This document shows positions 39,052 through 48,617 of a DNA stretch of 64,000 bases, piece after piece. Origin of the DNA: Pseudonocardia petroleophila (GTDB lineage: Bacteria > Actinomycetota > Actinomycetes > Mycobacteriales > Pseudonocardiaceae); contig NZ_CP060131.1 in the NCBI RefSeq assembly GCF_014235185.1, positions 1,681,501 to 1,745,500 of the forward strand. The letters run 5' to 3'. Made by a program: the position numbers and the translations under genes. The notes beneath the pieces are model-generated. The model was not told the DNA's origin. It did not search any database and saw nothing but the letters and a program-made list of their open reading frames with translations. Each line of letters starts with the position of its first letter. Positions within the stretch are counted from its first letter, which is position 1.

Positions 39052-40229
39052 ACTTCATCTACTACCCGGTCTCGTTCATCCTGTGGGTCTGGCACAAGGT
39101 CTTCGGCGCCGTCCTCGGCGCCGACAACGGGATCGCCTGGGCGCTGTCGGTCGTGTTCCTCGTCTTCACCCTGCGCGCGATCCTCTACAAGCCGTTCGTC
39201 AGCCAGGTCCGCTCCATGCGCAAGATGCAGGAGTTCCAGCCGGAGATCGCGAAGCTCCGCAAGAAGTACGGCAACGACCGGCAGAAGCAGGCCGAGGAGA
39301 TGCAGAAGCTCCAGAAGGAGCACGGCGTCAACCCGGTCGCCGGCTGCCTCCCGGTGCTCGTGCAGGTCCCGGTGTTCATCGGCCTGTTCCAGGTGCTGCG
39401 CAACTTCACCCCGCTCAACAGCAACGGCACTCCCCGCACCGAGAACTACTTCTTCGGCCAGGAGGAGGTCTTCTCCTTCATCCGGGCCGACTTCCTCGGC
39501 GCGAAGCTCGGGGCGATCGTGGTGAACGGCCCCGAGGCGATGCTGGCCGAGGGCACGTCGATGACGTCGATGCTCATCGTCATGATCCCGCTGATGATCA
39601 TGGCGGGCATCTTCACCCACATCACGGCGCGGCACTCGGTGGCCCGCCAGACCGCGGCGCAGGGCGACAACCCGCAGACCGCGATCATGAACAAGCTGAT
39701 GCTCTACGTCTTCCCCATCGGCGTCGTCGTCGGTGCGCCCTTCCTGCCGCTCGCGGTCCTGCTCTACTGGGTCGCCAACAACCTGTGGACGCTGGGCCAG
39801 CAGTACGTCGTCTACAAGCGGATCGACGTCGAGGAGACGGCGAAGCGCGAGAAGGCCGTCGTCGACCGCACCGCCCGCGCCCCCAAGCCCGGCCAGAAGC
39901 CGGTGCGTCCGGAGACCGCCGCGGTCGAGGCCCCGGAGAAGACCCCCGGCGCCAAGCCGGTCCTGCGCAAGAAGTCCCCGGCGGGGTCGAGCAACGGCTC
40001 CTCCGCGAACGGGTCCTCCGGCAACGGCACGTCGACGAACGGATCGGCGGCGAACGGATCCGCGACGAACGGGGCCGCGGCGAACGGGACCCCGGCCGCC
40101 GACAGCACCACCGACAGCAGCGCCCCGAACGGCAGCCCCGCGGGCGGGGCCACCTCGGCAGGCGCCGCCGCGCGCCGCGCCGGCGGGGGCTCGCGTCCGC
40201 CGGCGCGCCGCAAGGGCAAGCGCCGCTGA
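39045..40229 (+). CDS. yidC: Membrane protein insertase YidC (Oxa1 family)
   Basis: A 394-residue insertase that integrates membrane proteins alone or with Sec. Membrane segments: [86 protein letters not shown] and FPIGVVVGAPFLPLAVLLYW. The basic loop SMRKMQEFQPEIAKLRKKYG and the hydrophilic-groove Arg (TLRAIL) are in place. The C-terminal 100 residues are a disordered Ser-Asn-Gly-Ala tail ending in a basic cluster PPARRKGKRR, as in other actinobacterial YidC. GTG start with GAGGAG 8 nt upstream; overlaps yidD by 7 bp. Confidence 0.97.
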   Translation: MLNFIYYPVSFILWVWHKVFGAVLGADNGIAWALSVVFLVFTLRAILYKPFVSQVRSMRKMQEFQPEIAKLRKKYGNDRQKQAEEMQKLQKEHGVNPVAGCLPVLVQVPVFIGLFQVLRNFTPLNSNGTPRTENYFFGQEEVFSFIRADFLGAKLGAIVVNGPEAMLAEGTSMTSMLIVMIPLMIMAGIFTHITARHSVARQTAAQGDNPQTAIMNKLMLYVFPIGVVVGAPFLPLAVLLYWVANNLWTLGQQYVVYKRIDVEETAKREKAVVDRTARAPKPGQKPVRPETAAVEAPEKTPGAKPVLRKKSPAGSSNGSSANGSSGNGTSTNGSAANGSATNGAAANGTPAADSTTDSSAPNGSPAGGATSAGAAARRAGGGSRPPARRKGKRR

Positions 40230-40326
40230 CCCACGAACCACCTGCGTCCGCCCGCGTCGGCGGTCGCTGCGGTGACGTCCGGGACCATCCGGGCGGCACC
40301 GGCCCATCTCGGAGAGGAGACGCATC

Positions 40327-40863
40327 GTGCCCCAGACTGCGCAGGACGGTACGGCCGAGGACACCGCCGCCACCCCGCCGAAGGCGGCCACCACGGCGGA
40401 GGACCAGCTCGTCCGCGAGGGCGACATCGCCGGTGACTACCTGGAGCGGCTGCTCGACGTCCTCGACTTCGACGGCGACATCGACCTCGACGTCGAGGCC
40501 GGTCGGGCGATCGTCAGCATCGACGGTGGCGACGACCTGAACAAGCTCGTCGGCGACCGCGGGGCGGTCCTCGAGGCGCTCCAGGAGCTCACGCGGCTGG
40601 CGGTGCAGCAGGAGTCGGGCAACCGCAGCCGGCTGATGCTCGACATCGCCGGGTGGCGCCAGGGCCGCCGTGACGAGCTCACCGAGCTGGGCACCCGCAC
40701 CGCGAACGAGGTGCTCGAGTCGGGCGAGTCGGCCCGGCTGCGGCCGATGACCCCGTTCGAGCGCAAGGTCGTCCACGACGCCGTCGCGCGGGTGAAGGGC
40801 GTGTCCAGCGAGAGCGAGGGCGAGGAGCCGCGTCGGCAGGTCGTCGTCTTCCGCAATGGCTGA
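40327..40863 (+). CDS. jag: Jag/KhpB RNA-binding protein (KH + R3H)
   Basis: A 178-residue RNA-binding protein. After a disordered, acidic N-terminal 30 residues come a KH domain ([20 protein letters not shown]...[19 protein letters not shown], with GD-R-G in place of the usual GxxG loop) and an R3H domain ([18 protein letters not shown]...[13 protein letters not shown]). KhpB proteins bind mRNAs and influence cell elongation and division. ATG start about 100 bp after yidC. It overlaps rsmG by 8 bp. Confidence 0.95.
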   Translation: MPQTAQDGTAEDTAATPPKAATTAEDQLVREGDIAGDYLERLLDVLDFDGDIDLDVEAGRAIVSIDGGDDLNKLVGDRGAVLEALQELTRLAVQQESGNRSRLMLDIAGWRQGRRDELTELGTRTANEVLESGESARLRPMTPFERKVVHDAVARVKGVSSESEGEEPRRQVVVFRNG

Positions 40864-41533
40864 CGTCGATCTGGTGGTCGACCGGGCGGTCGCCGAGCGC
40901 GTGTTCGGTGACCGCCTCCCGCTGGCCCGGCGCTACGCGGAGCACCTCGTCACCTCCGGCGTCGAACGCGGGCTGATCGGCCCGCGCGAGGCACCGCGGA
41001 TCTGGGACCGGCACGTCCTCAACTGCGCGGTCGTCGCCGAACTCCTGCCGGACGGCGCCCGTCTGGTGGATGTGGGTTCGGGCGCGGGCCTGCCCGGGAT
41101 ACCGTTGGCCCTGGCCCGCCCCGATCTGCAGATCGCGCTCGTCGAACCGCTTGCCCGCCGGGTGGACTGGCTCGACGAGGTGGTCGCCGATCTCGGGCTC
41201 GACGTCCGGGTCGACCGGGGCCGGGTCGAGGAGACCGCCGTGCGGCGGCGATGGGAGGGAGCGGACGTGGTCACCGCCCGTGCCGTCGCGCCGCTCGCCC
41301 GCCTCGCCGGGTGGGCGCTGCCGCTGCTGCGCACCGGTGGACGGCTGCTCGCGGTCAAGGGCGCCTCGGCGCCCGAGGAGATCGCGCGTGACGCCGTCGC
41401 CGTCCGCAAGCTCGGGGGTGGCGACCCGGAGATCGTGCTGTGCGGCACCGGTGCCGTCGACCCGCCCACCACGGTCGTCGTGGTGGAGCGGCTGCGGGGT
41501 ACGTCCCGCCCGGCCCGCCGGGACAGGAGATGA
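40856..41533 (+). CDS. rsmG: 16S rRNA (guanine-N7) methyltransferase RsmG
   Basis: A 225-residue class I methyltransferase that modifies G527 of 16S rRNA (E. coli numbering). Seen: [39 protein letters not shown]-binding [37 protein letters not shown], and [21 protein letters not shown]. Length is normal. Loss of this enzyme gives low-level streptomycin resistance in other bacteria. It ends about 35 bp before the parA start, so it probably shares transcription with parAB. Confidence 0.96.
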   Translation: MADVDLVVDRAVAERVFGDRLPLARRYAEHLVTSGVERGLIGPREAPRIWDRHVLNCAVVAELLPDGARLVDVGSGAGLPGIPLALARPDLQIALVEPLARRVDWLDEVVADLGLDVRVDRGRVEETAVRRRWEGADVVTARAVAPLARLAGWALPLLRTGGRLLAVKGASAPEEIARDAVAVRKLGGGDPEIVLCGTGAVDPPTTVVVVERLRGTSRPARRDRR

Positions 41534-41567
41534 CCGTCGTGCCGGGGCGCGTCGGCGAGGAGGGTTC

Positions 41568-42491
41568 GTGCGGTTGACCGAGCAGCATGTTTCACGTGGA
41601 ACACCGGAGTGGACGCCGATCGCCGAGGAGGCGGAACGGGCGGCCCGCGTCCTGCACCCCGACCGGCACGGCATGCCGCGCCCGGTGCACCGCCGGGTGC
41701 TGACGGTCGCCAACCAGAAGGGCGGCGTCGGCAAGACGACGAGCACGGTGAACCTGGCCGCGGCGCTCGCGATGCACGGCGTCCGCGTCCTCGTCATCGA
41801 CCTCGACCCGCAGGGCAACGCCTCCACCGCGCTCGGCGTCGAGCACCGCCTCGGCACGCCGTCGGTGTACGAGGTGCTCCTCGGGGAGATCCGGCTCGCC
41901 GAGGCGGCCGTCGCGAGCACCGCGTCGCCCAACCTGCTCTGCGTCCCCGCCACGATCGACCTCGCGGGCGCGGAGATCGAGCTCGTCAGCATGGTGGCGC
42001 GGGAGCAGCGGCTCAAGCAGGCGCTGACCGCCGACGCCCTCGACGAGCTCGACGTCGACTACGTCCTCATCGACTGCCCGCCCTCGCTCGGCCTGCTCAC
42101 GGTCAACGCGCTCGTGGCCGCCGACGAGGTGCTCATCCCGATCCAGTGCGAGTACTACGCGCTGGAGGGATTGGGTCAGCTGCTGAGCAACATCGACCTC
42201 GTCCGCGCGCACCTCAACACCGACCTGCATGTGTCGACCATCCTGCTGACGATGTACGACGGGCGCACGAAGCTGGCCGACCAGGTCACCACCGAGGTCC
42301 GCACCCACTTCGGTCCGACCGTCCTGCGCACCGTCATTCCGCGCAGCGTCAAGGTCTCCGAGGCGCCGGGGTACAGCCAGACGGTGCTCGCGTACGACCC
42401 CGGCTCGCGCGGGGCGATGAGCTACGTCGATGCCGCCCGGGAGATCGCCGAACGCGGTGCCTCCGGACGCATCCGGACCGACGGGCGGTAG
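41568..42491 (+). CDS. parA: Chromosome partitioning ATPase ParA (Soj)
   Basis: A 307-residue ParA/MinD-family ATPase that positions the origin by cycling on the nucleoid with ParB. Seen: deviant Walker [37 protein letters not shown] as motif A', [17 protein letters not shown] as Walker B, and [17 protein letters not shown]. The GTG at 41568 has GAGGAGG upstream, which makes a 45-residue basic and acidic N-terminal extension. A parS site lies within codons 7-12, so ParB bound there could affect parA transcription. It ends 4 bp before parB. Confidence 0.96.
   Translation: MRLTEQHVSRGTPEWTPIAEEAERAARVLHPDRHGMPRPVHRRVLTVANQKGGVGKTTSTVNLAAALAMHGVRVLVIDLDPQGNASTALGVEHRLGTPSVYEVLLGEIRLAEAAVASTASPNLLCVPATIDLAGAEIELVSMVAREQRLKQALTADALDELDVDYVLIDCPPSLGLLTVNALVAADEVLIPIQCEYYALEGLGQLLSNIDLVRAHLNTDLHVSTILLTMYDGRTKLADQVTTEVRTHFGPTVLRTVIPRSVKVSEAPGYSQTVLAYDPGSRGAMSYVDAAREIAERGASGRIRTDGR
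41588..41603. other. parS site inside the 5' end of parA
   Basis: TGTTTCACGTGGAACA matches the parS consensus with one asymmetric change. It is within the coding sequence of the parA N-terminal extension (residues HVSRGT). It is part of a group of four chromosomal parS sites between 41.6 and 45.2 kb. Confidence 0.88.
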
Positions 42492-42495
42492 GGCG

Positions 42496-43491
42496 GTGGC
42501 CGAACGGAAGACCCCGGAGCGCAAGGGCGGGCTCGGCCGGGGGCTGGCCGCGCTGATCCCGACCGGGCCGCCGCCGGCTCCCGTGCTCGCCGCGCCCGTC
42601 CTCGACGACGCGCCGGTGATGACCTCGTTCGACCACGGCGCCCCGGCCCCGCGCACCGCGCCCGAGGCCGCTCCGTCCGCCGTCGAGGGGGCGGAGTACC
42701 GCGAGATCGCCGTCGCGGCGATCCACCCGAACCCGCAGCAGCCCCGCTCGCAGTTCGACGAGGAGGCGCTCGCGGAGCTGGAGCACTCGATCCGCGAGTT
42801 CGGGCTCCTGCAGCCCGTCGTCGTGCGCGAGGTCTCCCCCGGCTCGTACCAGCTCGTCATGGGCGAGCGCCGGTGGCGCGCGACCCAGCGCGCCGGGCTG
42901 GAGCGCATCCCGGCGATCGTCCGCAGCACCGGCGACGACGTCATGCTCCGCGACGCCCTGCTGGAGAACATCCACCGCGTCCAGCTCAACCCGCTGGAGG
43001 AGGCGGCCGCCTACGAGCAGCTGCTCGCCGAGTTCGGGGTCACGCACACCGAGCTGGCCGACCGCCTCGGCCGCAGCCGCCCCGTCGTCACCAACACGAT
43101 CCGGCTGCTGAAGCTGCCGGTGTCGGTGCAGCGCCGGGTCGCGGCGGGCGTGCTGTCCGCGGGGCACGCCCGCGCACTCCTCGGTCTCGAGGACCCCGGT
43201 GCGCAGGAGGACCTCGCCACGCGCATCGTGGCCGAGGGCATGTCGGTGCGCGCCACCGAGGAGGCGGTCGTCCTCGCCCGCCGCGACACCCCCACCGCGA
43301 AGCCGGTCCGCCGCCGCCCGATGCAGGCGCCCGGTCTGCAGGAGCTCGCCGAGAAGCTGTCCGACGCGTTCGACACCCGGGTCAAGGTCGAGCTGGGTCA
43401 GCGCAAGGGGCGGATCGTCGTCGAGTTCGGGTCGGTCGACGACCTCGAGCGCATCGCCGGCCTGATGAACCGGTCGGTCCCCCAGGACTGA
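42496..43491 (+). CDS. parB: Chromosome partitioning protein ParB (Spo0J)
   Basis: A 331-residue parS-binding CTPase. After an N-terminal ParA-stimulating segment ([16 protein letters not shown]) and linker comes the ParB/Srx CTP-binding domain: [42 protein letters not shown] and [13 protein letters not shown]. The HTH that reads parS follows ([27 protein letters not shown]), and a C-terminal dimerisation domain ([34 protein letters not shown]). The GTG lies 4 bp after the parA stop. A perfect parS palindrome begins 8 bp after its stop codon. Confidence 0.97.
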   Translation: MAERKTPERKGGLGRGLAALIPTGPPPAPVLAAPVLDDAPVMTSFDHGAPAPRTAPEAAPSAVEGAEYREIAVAAIHPNPQQPRSQFDEEALAELEHSIREFGLLQPVVVREVSPGSYQLVMGERRWRATQRAGLERIPAIVRSTGDDVMLRDALLENIHRVQLNPLEEAAAYEQLLAEFGVTHTELADRLGRSRPVVTNTIRLLKLPVSVQRRVAAGVLSAGHARALLGLEDPGAQEDLATRIVAEGMSVRATEEAVVLARRDTPTAKPVRRRPMQAPGLQELAEKLSDAFDTRVKVELGQRKGRIVVEFGSVDDLERIAGLMNRSVPQD

Positions 43492-43498
43492 CGGCGTC

Positions 43499-43518
43499 GC
43501 TGTTTCACGTGAAACAGC
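43499..43518. other. parS site downstream of parB
   Basis: GCTGTTTCACGTGAAACAGC is a perfect 20-bp palindrome containing the canonical 16-bp parS. It is the best-matching parS in the window and lies directly after parB, as in many bacteria. Confidence 0.95.
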
Positions 43519-44412
43519 GCGGGTGGCCCGGTCGGTGCATTCCTCCCGGCGATCGGTCCGACGCGCGCGCAGGTGCTCGGCGCGTCCGGTTCCGACCGGC
43601 CGGCCGGTGTCGGTGTCGACCGGCCCTGCCCGTCCCGCCGGGGGTATACGGGGCGCGGGCCGGCGACCCGGGACGACGGGCGGGGCAGCCGACCGTCGCG
43701 TGGGTGGGACCCCATCGGCCGCCGTCGTTCGTGGCGGGACGTGGAGGGCCTGCGGCTGCCGCCCGAATTCAGCCGTCGTAGCCGACCCGAGGTGTCGGTT
43801 CAGGACGCAGGGCGGCGTGACCGCCGTCGTGCGGACCGGGACGGGTCGCGGCGATCGTCTCCGTCTGCTCTCCTGCTCCCGGCCCTGACCGGTGTGTGGA
43901 TCGCCCGCGTCGGGAGCGGTCGCGGTCGCCGCCGCGGACCCGGGTGCGGGCACAACCGGGTTCGTCGGTGGCGGGCCCGACGGGCGTGCGACCCGGCCCG
44001 CGCCACGACGCCTCCTCTGCCGGTGCAGTTCGTCGCGGTCCGCGCCGGCCAGGTGCGGTACGGCGTGGGCCGAGACGTCGGCGACCACCAGCCGTCGGCG
44101 TCGACGCACCGGTCGAGGCGGAGTCCGTCCTCCATCGTTCCGGTGGTCGTCGTCCTGCGTGGCTCTGCGGACGATCGCCGTGACTGGCCCCGGCAGCTCC
44201 ACCGCGCACGACTCGGGCCGATCCTCGCGCCGAGATGCAGGCGCGGCCCGCTGCCCGAGGTTCGAGGCGCCCCCGGCACCGTTCGCGTGGCGGGCGGATT
44301 GCGTGGTCGACCGGGATCGCCGCGGGCCCGGCCGGCCCCCGGGGTGATCCGGCGTGCGTGCGCGGCGCTCGGTCACCGGGCCGGTGGCGGCGCGGACTCG
44401 GCCCGTGGTCGC

Positions 44413-44691
44413 TCAGGTCTCGCGGACGATCGCGAACACGCTCTCGTCTGCCATTGCAGCGGCCGCCCGCGCAGGTGCAGGCAGCTGGCGGCTCACGATC
44501 TCGTGCAGCTCGCGGAGCGTGATCTCGTGCAGGCGCCGTATCTGATCCTGAGCAGGCTGCTGGGCGCGATTATGTGCCCGCCCGGCTCGCCCCGGTCCGC
44601 CCCGGTCCGCACGGGTAGCCTGGCCCGCCCGGCTCGACCCCGTCCGCCCAGCTCGACCCGGTCCGCCCAGCTCTACCCGGTCCGCCCAGCT
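44413..44691 (-). pseudogene. Possible remnant of a helical protein C terminus
   Basis: In the minus frame ending at a TGA at 44413, the last 45-50 residues read like genuine protein: QDQIRRLHEITLRELHEIVS, then ADESVFAIVRET, with heptad-like hydrophobic spacing. The frame is open upstream to a TAG at 44692-44694 but offers no ATG, GTG or TTG before the helical part, and it runs into the repeat block. It may be the tail of a gene destroyed or frameshifted by repeat growth. No family recognised; low confidence. Confidence 0.25.
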
Positions 44692-44890
44692 CTACCCGGT
44701 TCGGCTCGACTCGGCCCGGCCGCCCCGGCCCGGCTCGGCTTGGCCCCGCGCCTCGGTTCGGCTCGGCCCGGCCCCCGGCCCCGACCCGGTTCGGCTCAGC
44801 CCGGCTCGGCTCAGGCCGGCCCGGCTCGACCCGGCCCGGCCCCGCCTGGCACGCCTCGGCCTGACCGGGCCTGACCCGGTGGACCGGCCT
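44566..44890. repeat. Low-complexity GC-rich repeat block
   Basis: The block is built of short related words (GGCTCGACCCGG, CCCGGTCCGCCCAG, CGGCTCGGC). It includes a tandem 19-bp unit ACCCGGTCCGCCCAGCTCT at 44656-44674 and 44675-44693 with a partial third copy. Strand composition is markedly C-over-G skewed. It looks like a slippage-prone intergenic expansion. Confidence 0.7.
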
Positions 44891-45196
44891 GGCCGCGCTG
44901 GGTCCACCTCGACTGCCGTCGAGTCCTAGCCGGTCGACCTGTGCAGCGGACGACGCCGAGCCGCGAGTGCGGTGGCGGCGAGCAGCGCGCCGGCCCGGAC
45001 CCAGGGGCGGGGCTGTTCGCAGCGAGCGATGCCGGTCGACCGATCCGGACGGCGAGGCGATGCCGGTCCGTCCCGCGAGGTCGCGGCGCCGACTGCCCCC
45101 GCCCCGGCTCGATTCCCCGCCCCGGCTCGCAACGATGGGGTGCGCCCGTGTCGCGCGGCCCGTGATGCGCGCGCTGCGGTCGTCGCGGTACAGGGT

Positions 45197-45236
45197 TGTT
45201 CCACGTGAAACACAACCCTGTGTTTCACGTGGAACG
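45197..45236. other. Paired parS sites forming a 17-bp inverted repeat
   Basis: TGTTCCACGTGAAACA (45197-45212) and TGTTTCACGTGGAACG (45221-45236) face each other. GTTCCACGTGAAACACA (45198-45214) and its exact reverse complement (45219-45235) are separated by only 4 nt. Both are parS-type ParB sites. The pair lies right after the ddl stop codon. Confidence 0.88.
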
Positions 45237-45240
45237 GAGC

Positions 45241-46209
45241 TCAGTGGCCGCGTTCCACCGCGCGCTCGACGAGCGCCGCGTAGAGGTCGCCGAGCTCGAT
45301 GTCGGCCGCCGCAGCGGCGGTCGGCAGGAGCGAGGTGTCGGTGAGGCCGGGCGACACGTTCACCTCGAGGATCTGCACGCGCCCCTCCGCGTCGACGACG
45401 GCGTCGAGCCGGGACACGTCGCGCAGGCCGAGCAGGCGGTGCGCGGCGAGCGCGGCCTCCTCCAGCGCGGCGATCGTGGAGGGGTCCAGCCGGGCCGGAC
45501 AGTGGAACGTCGCGGCCCCCGGTGTGTAGCGGGCGGTGTAGTCGTAGACCCCGCCCGCGGTGTCGACCTCCACCGGCGGCAGCGCGCGCGGCTCGGCCCC
45601 GTCGTGCACCACCGAGACCGCCACCTCCGTGCCCGCGACGAACCGCTCCGCGAGCACGGTGTCGGCGTAGGCGAGGCAGCTGACCATCGCGGCGGGCAGC
45701 TCCGCCGCCTGCTGGACGACCTGCGCGCCCAGCGCCGAGCCGCCCTGGTCCGGCTTCACCATGAGCGGCAGGCCGAGGCGCTCGACCATCGCGTCCAGGA
45801 CGGCCTGCGCCCCGAGCTCGCGGAACGTGCTGTGCGGCAGCGCCACCCAGTCCGGCGTCGTCAGCCCGGCCCGCCGGAACTCGGCCTTCGCCGTCGGCTT
45901 GTCCCACGCCCGGCGGCAGGCCGCGGCCGGGGTGCCGACGAACGGCACGCCGACGAGGTCCAGCACCGCCTGCACCGACCCGTTCTCCCCCTCGCCGCCG
46001 TGCAGCGCGATCGCGACCGCGTCGGGGCGGTCCGAGCGGATGCGGCCGAGCAGGGTCGCGTCGACGTCCCACTCGACGACCGAAAGCCCCGCCTTGCGCA
46101 GCGACGTCGCCAACCGGCGCCCGGAGCGCAGCGACACCTCACGTTCGTGGGACAGCCCACCGGCCAGCACGGCCACCGTTCTCGAAGTCACCGGGGCATT
46201 CTGCGCCAC
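45241..46209 (-). CDS. ddl: D-alanine--D-alanine ligase family (ATP-grasp)
   Basis: A 322-residue ATP-grasp enzyme that joins two D-Ala for peptidoglycan precursors. Seen: VAVLAGGLSHEREVSLRSGRR, ALHGGEGENGSVQAVLDLVGVPFVGT, DKPTAKAEFRRAG, PLMVKPDQGGSALG (ATP-binding loop), YTPGAATFHCPARL, and EVNVSPGLTDTSLLP, which replaces the usual EVNTLPGMT. Length is slightly short for Ddl but complete. The start is a GTG at 46209; a later GTG (VTSRTVAV) is possible. It stands alone between the parS region and the aminotransferase, transcribed leftward. Confidence 0.9.
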   Translation of the reverse strand: MAQNAPVTSRTVAVLAGGLSHEREVSLRSGRRLATSLRKAGLSVVEWDVDATLLGRIRSDRPDAVAIALHGGEGENGSVQAVLDLVGVPFVGTPAAACRRAWDKPTAKAEFRRAGLTTPDWVALPHSTFRELGAQAVLDAMVERLGLPLMVKPDQGGSALGAQVVQQAAELPAAMVSCLAYADTVLAERFVAGTEVAVSVVHDGAEPRALPPVEVDTAGGVYDYTARYTPGAATFHCPARLDPSTIAALEEAALAAHRLLGLRDVSRLDAVVDAEGRVQILEVNVSPGLTDTSLLPTAAAAADIELGDLYAALVERAVERGH

Positions 46210-46391
46210 GGCGCGTCGAGGCGGTGGTCCGGTGCGGCGGACCCGCGCGGCCGAGGTGCGATCGGAGGCCGGTGTGCCGCGCCGAGCGCCGCGTTCCGCG
46301 GGACACTCATCGGCGGCCGCGGCCGGGAGGGTGGTGCGTCACCGGTTCCGCGCCGCCGGCGTCGGTACGGAGAGCAGGTTCCGCCCGTCTG

Positions 46392-46411
46392 TGCGCCCTC
46401 GGAAGGGCGCA
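46392..46411. terminator. Hairpin after the aminotransferase gene
   Basis: TGCGCCCT / AGGGCGCA, a perfect 8-bp stem with a CGGA tetraloop, about 40 bp beyond the aminotransferase stop. There is no T-tract. The remaining 46210-46390 holds nothing recognised. Confidence 0.5.
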
Positions 46412-46451
46412 TCAGCCGCCGATCCCGCACCGACGACGCGTGTCGGGTGGG

Positions 46452-47777
46452 CTACGGCGTGTGCGGCGAGGGGGCCTGCGGGCCGTCGCGGGGCTCCGGC
46501 GGGGTGGCGGGCAGGCGGGCCGGTGTGCCGAACGTCCGCATGACGTCGAGCTCGGCCTCCAGCACCGCGGCCAGCCGCCGGACGCCCTCGGTGATGCGCT
46601 CGGGCGTCGGGTAGCAGTAGGACAGCCGCAGCTGCCGGCTGCCGAACCCGTCGGCGTAGAAGCCGGTGCCCGACGCGTACGCCACCCGGGCGGTGACGGC
46701 GCGCGGCAGCATCGCCTTCGTGTCGACGCCCTCCGGCACGGTGAGCCACACGTAGAAGCCCCCGTCGGGGACGTTCCACGTGCACCCCTCGGGGAGGTGG
46801 GTCTCCAGAGCGCGGAGCATCGCGTCGCGGCGGTCGCGGTACGCCTCGGTGTAGGTCTTCACCTGGCTGCGCCAGTCGTGCGCGGCGAGGTAGCGCGACA
46901 CCAGCATCTGGTTGAACGACGGCGGACACAGCGTGGCCGACTCGGCGGCCAGCACGAGCCGGTCGCGCACGGCGGGCGGCACCAGCGCCCAGCCCACGCG
47001 CAGCCCCGACGCGAACGTCTTGGAGAACGACCCGAGGTAGACGACGTCGCGGTCCATCGACCGCAGCGCCGGGTAGATGGTGCCGCTGAACCCGAGCAGC
47101 CCGTACGGGTTGTCCTCGACGACCGCGACGCCGTACTCCGCGCAGATCGCCAGGATCTCCGCGCGCCGCGGAACGGCGAGCGTGACGCCGGCGGGGTTGT
47201 GGAAGTTGGGGATCGTGTACAGGAACTTGGGCGTGGTCCCCTGCTGCGCCAACGACTGCAGCGCCGACCGCAGCAGCGACGGCACCAGCCCGTGCTCGTC
47301 CATCTGCACGTGGACGACCCGCGCCTGGTACGCCGCGAAGCTGCCGAGCGCGCCGACGTAGGAGGGCCCCTCGGCGATCACGACGTCGCCCGGGTCGCAG
47401 TAGATGCGGGTGACGAGGTCGAGCGCCATCTGGGAGCCGACGGTGACCACGACGTCGTCGGGATCGGCGCGGATCCCCTCGAGCGCCATCACCTCGCAGA
47501 TCTGCTCGCGCAGCTCGGGCCGACCCTGCGCGGAGCCGTACTGCAGGGCGACCTGCCCCTCGCGGGCGACGAGATCGGCCACCTCGACGGCGAGCGCGTC
47601 GAGCGGGAGCGCCGCGATGTTGGGCATCCCCCCGGCCAGGGAGACGACCTCGGGCCGGCTCGCGACGGCGAACAGGGCCCGGATCTCCGACGCCGTCATC
47701 CCCGCCGTCCGGGCTGCGAACCGCTCCGCCGGGGCCGTCGCGGACGGTCGGTGGGGCTGGGGCAGCGCGTCGGACAC
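46452..47777 (-). CDS. PLP-dependent aminotransferase, class I/II (2-aminoadipate transaminase-like)
   Basis: A 441-residue fold-type I aminotransferase. Seen: ALFAVASRPEVVSLAGGMPN, QYGSAQGRPELREQICEVM, VTVGSQMALDLVTRIYCDPGD, PNFHNPAGVTL, VVEDNPYGLLGF, and YLGSFSKTFASGLRVGW with the PLP-binding Lys. C-terminal GGFYVWLTVPEGVDT follows the LysN/Aro8-type pattern. Candidates are aromatic, branched-chain or aminoadipate transamination. The GTG at 47777 has GGAGG upstream; the frame is open further but without homology. It is divergent from the GNAT gene across 180 bp, an arrangement also typical of this locus in relatives. Confidence 0.92.
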   Translation of the reverse strand: MSDALPQPHRPSATAPAERFAARTAGMTASEIRALFAVASRPEVVSLAGGMPNIAALPLDALAVEVADLVAREGQVALQYGSAQGRPELREQICEVMALEGIRADPDDVVVTVGSQMALDLVTRIYCDPGDVVIAEGPSYVGALGSFAAYQARVVHVQMDEHGLVPSLLRSALQSLAQQGTTPKFLYTIPNFHNPAGVTLAVPRRAEILAICAEYGVAVVEDNPYGLLGFSGTIYPALRSMDRDVVYLGSFSKTFASGLRVGWALVPPAVRDRLVLAAESATLCPPSFNQMLVSRYLAAHDWRSQVKTYTEAYRDRRDAMLRALETHLPEGCTWNVPDGGFYVWLTVPEGVDTKAMLPRAVTARVAYASGTGFYADGFGSRQLRLSYCYPTPERITEGVRRLAAVLEAELDVMRTFGTPARLPATPPEPRDGPQAPSPHTP

Positions 47778-47957
47778 GGTTCCTCCCGGAGGTAGAGATC
47801 CGATCGAGTGTAACCAGGTGGGGTGGAACGCTGCCCTTCGTCGTGGGTGAGGCACCGGTCGCAGCACAATGCCTGGTCTCCCGCGCTGGATCGATCTATC
47901 GTCGGGACGTCGGCGCGTCGGGCGGCGGCATCGTGGAGCTCGCCGCCGGAGGTAGTT

Positions 47958-48602
47958 GTGTCCTGGCACGTTGCTCCGATCACTCTGGACAATCTGGACG
48001 ATCTGCCCAAGCGGTGTCGTCGGTGCGTGTTCTGGGAGCTGTCGGAGACGCTCGGCAAGCAGGCCGTCGAGTTTGGCTCGGTGGAGCTGGAGAAGGAGGC
48101 GTGGGTCTCCGAGGTCCTGCTGGAGTGGGGGTCGTGCGGGCGGATCGTCCACGTCGACGGCGCCCCGGCCGGCTACGTCATCTACGCGCCGCCCTCGGCC
48201 TCCCCCCGGGCCGCCGAACTGCCGACCGGTCCGGTCAGCGCCGACGCCGTGCTGCTCACCACGATGCAGGTGATGCCGGAGTTCGCGGGCGAGGGCCTGG
48301 GCCGGATGCTCGCGCAGGCGGTCGTGCGCGACCTGACCCGCCGCGGCGTCAAGGCGATCGAGGTCTTCGGCGAGGCGCGCCCCGGCACGGAGCCCGGCTG
48401 CATGATCCCGGCCGACTTCCTGCGCAGCGTCGGCTTCAAGACCGTGCGCCCGCACCCGCGCTGGCCGCGGCTGAGGATGGAGCTGCGGTCGGCGATGACG
48501 TGGAAGGAAGACGTCGAGGCGGCGCTCGAGCAGCTGCTGGGTTCGATCACGATCCCGATGCAGGCCGCGGCGCCCGTCGAGCGGGTACCGGCCCGGTCCT
48601 GA
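47958..48602 (+). CDS. GNAT-family N-acetyltransferase
   Basis: A 214-residue acetyltransferase. The core VLLTTMQVMPEFAGEGLGRMLAQAVVRDLTRRGVKAIEVFGEA contains the acetyl-CoA loop (V-M-P-E-F-A-G-E-G-L-G). Upstream, RCRRCVFWELSETLGKQAVEFGSVELEKEAWVSEVLLEWGSCG is a Cys-rich N-terminal block with C20 and C23-type spacing that is typical of this actinobacterial subgroup. The GTG at 47958 has GGAGG 6 nt upstream. The acetylated substrate is unknown. Confidence 0.88.
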   Translation: MSWHVAPITLDNLDDLPKRCRRCVFWELSETLGKQAVEFGSVELEKEAWVSEVLLEWGSCGRIVHVDGAPAGYVIYAPPSASPRAAELPTGPVSADAVLLTTMQVMPEFAGEGLGRMLAQAVVRDLTRRGVKAIEVFGEARPGTEPGCMIPADFLRSVGFKTVRPHPRWPRLRMELRSAMTWKEDVEAALEQLLGSITIPMQAAAPVERVPARS

Positions 48603-48617
48603 TCACCCGTCAGCGGC

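Larger units (their letters stand above)
43519..45196. other. Gene-poor stretch between parB and ddl
   Basis: About 1.7 kb with no recognisable complete gene on either strand. Long open frames exist on both strands, but they encode Arg/Pro/Gly-rich translations without domain-like character, the usual product of very GC-rich DNA. The region holds a low-complexity repeat block (44566-44890) and one protein-like fragment on the minus strand (44413-44691). It is bounded by parS sites at both ends. Confidence 0.6.

Noticed and set aside
43573..44874. 433-codon plus-strand frame after parB
   Set aside because: Its translation is low-complexity Arg/Gly/Pro throughout and ends in the repeat block; no domain, no ribosome binding site.
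46765..46785. GTTCCACGTGC, resembling parS
   Set aside because: Only one arm matches; the other departs from the palindrome and the sequence is coding in the aminotransferase gene.
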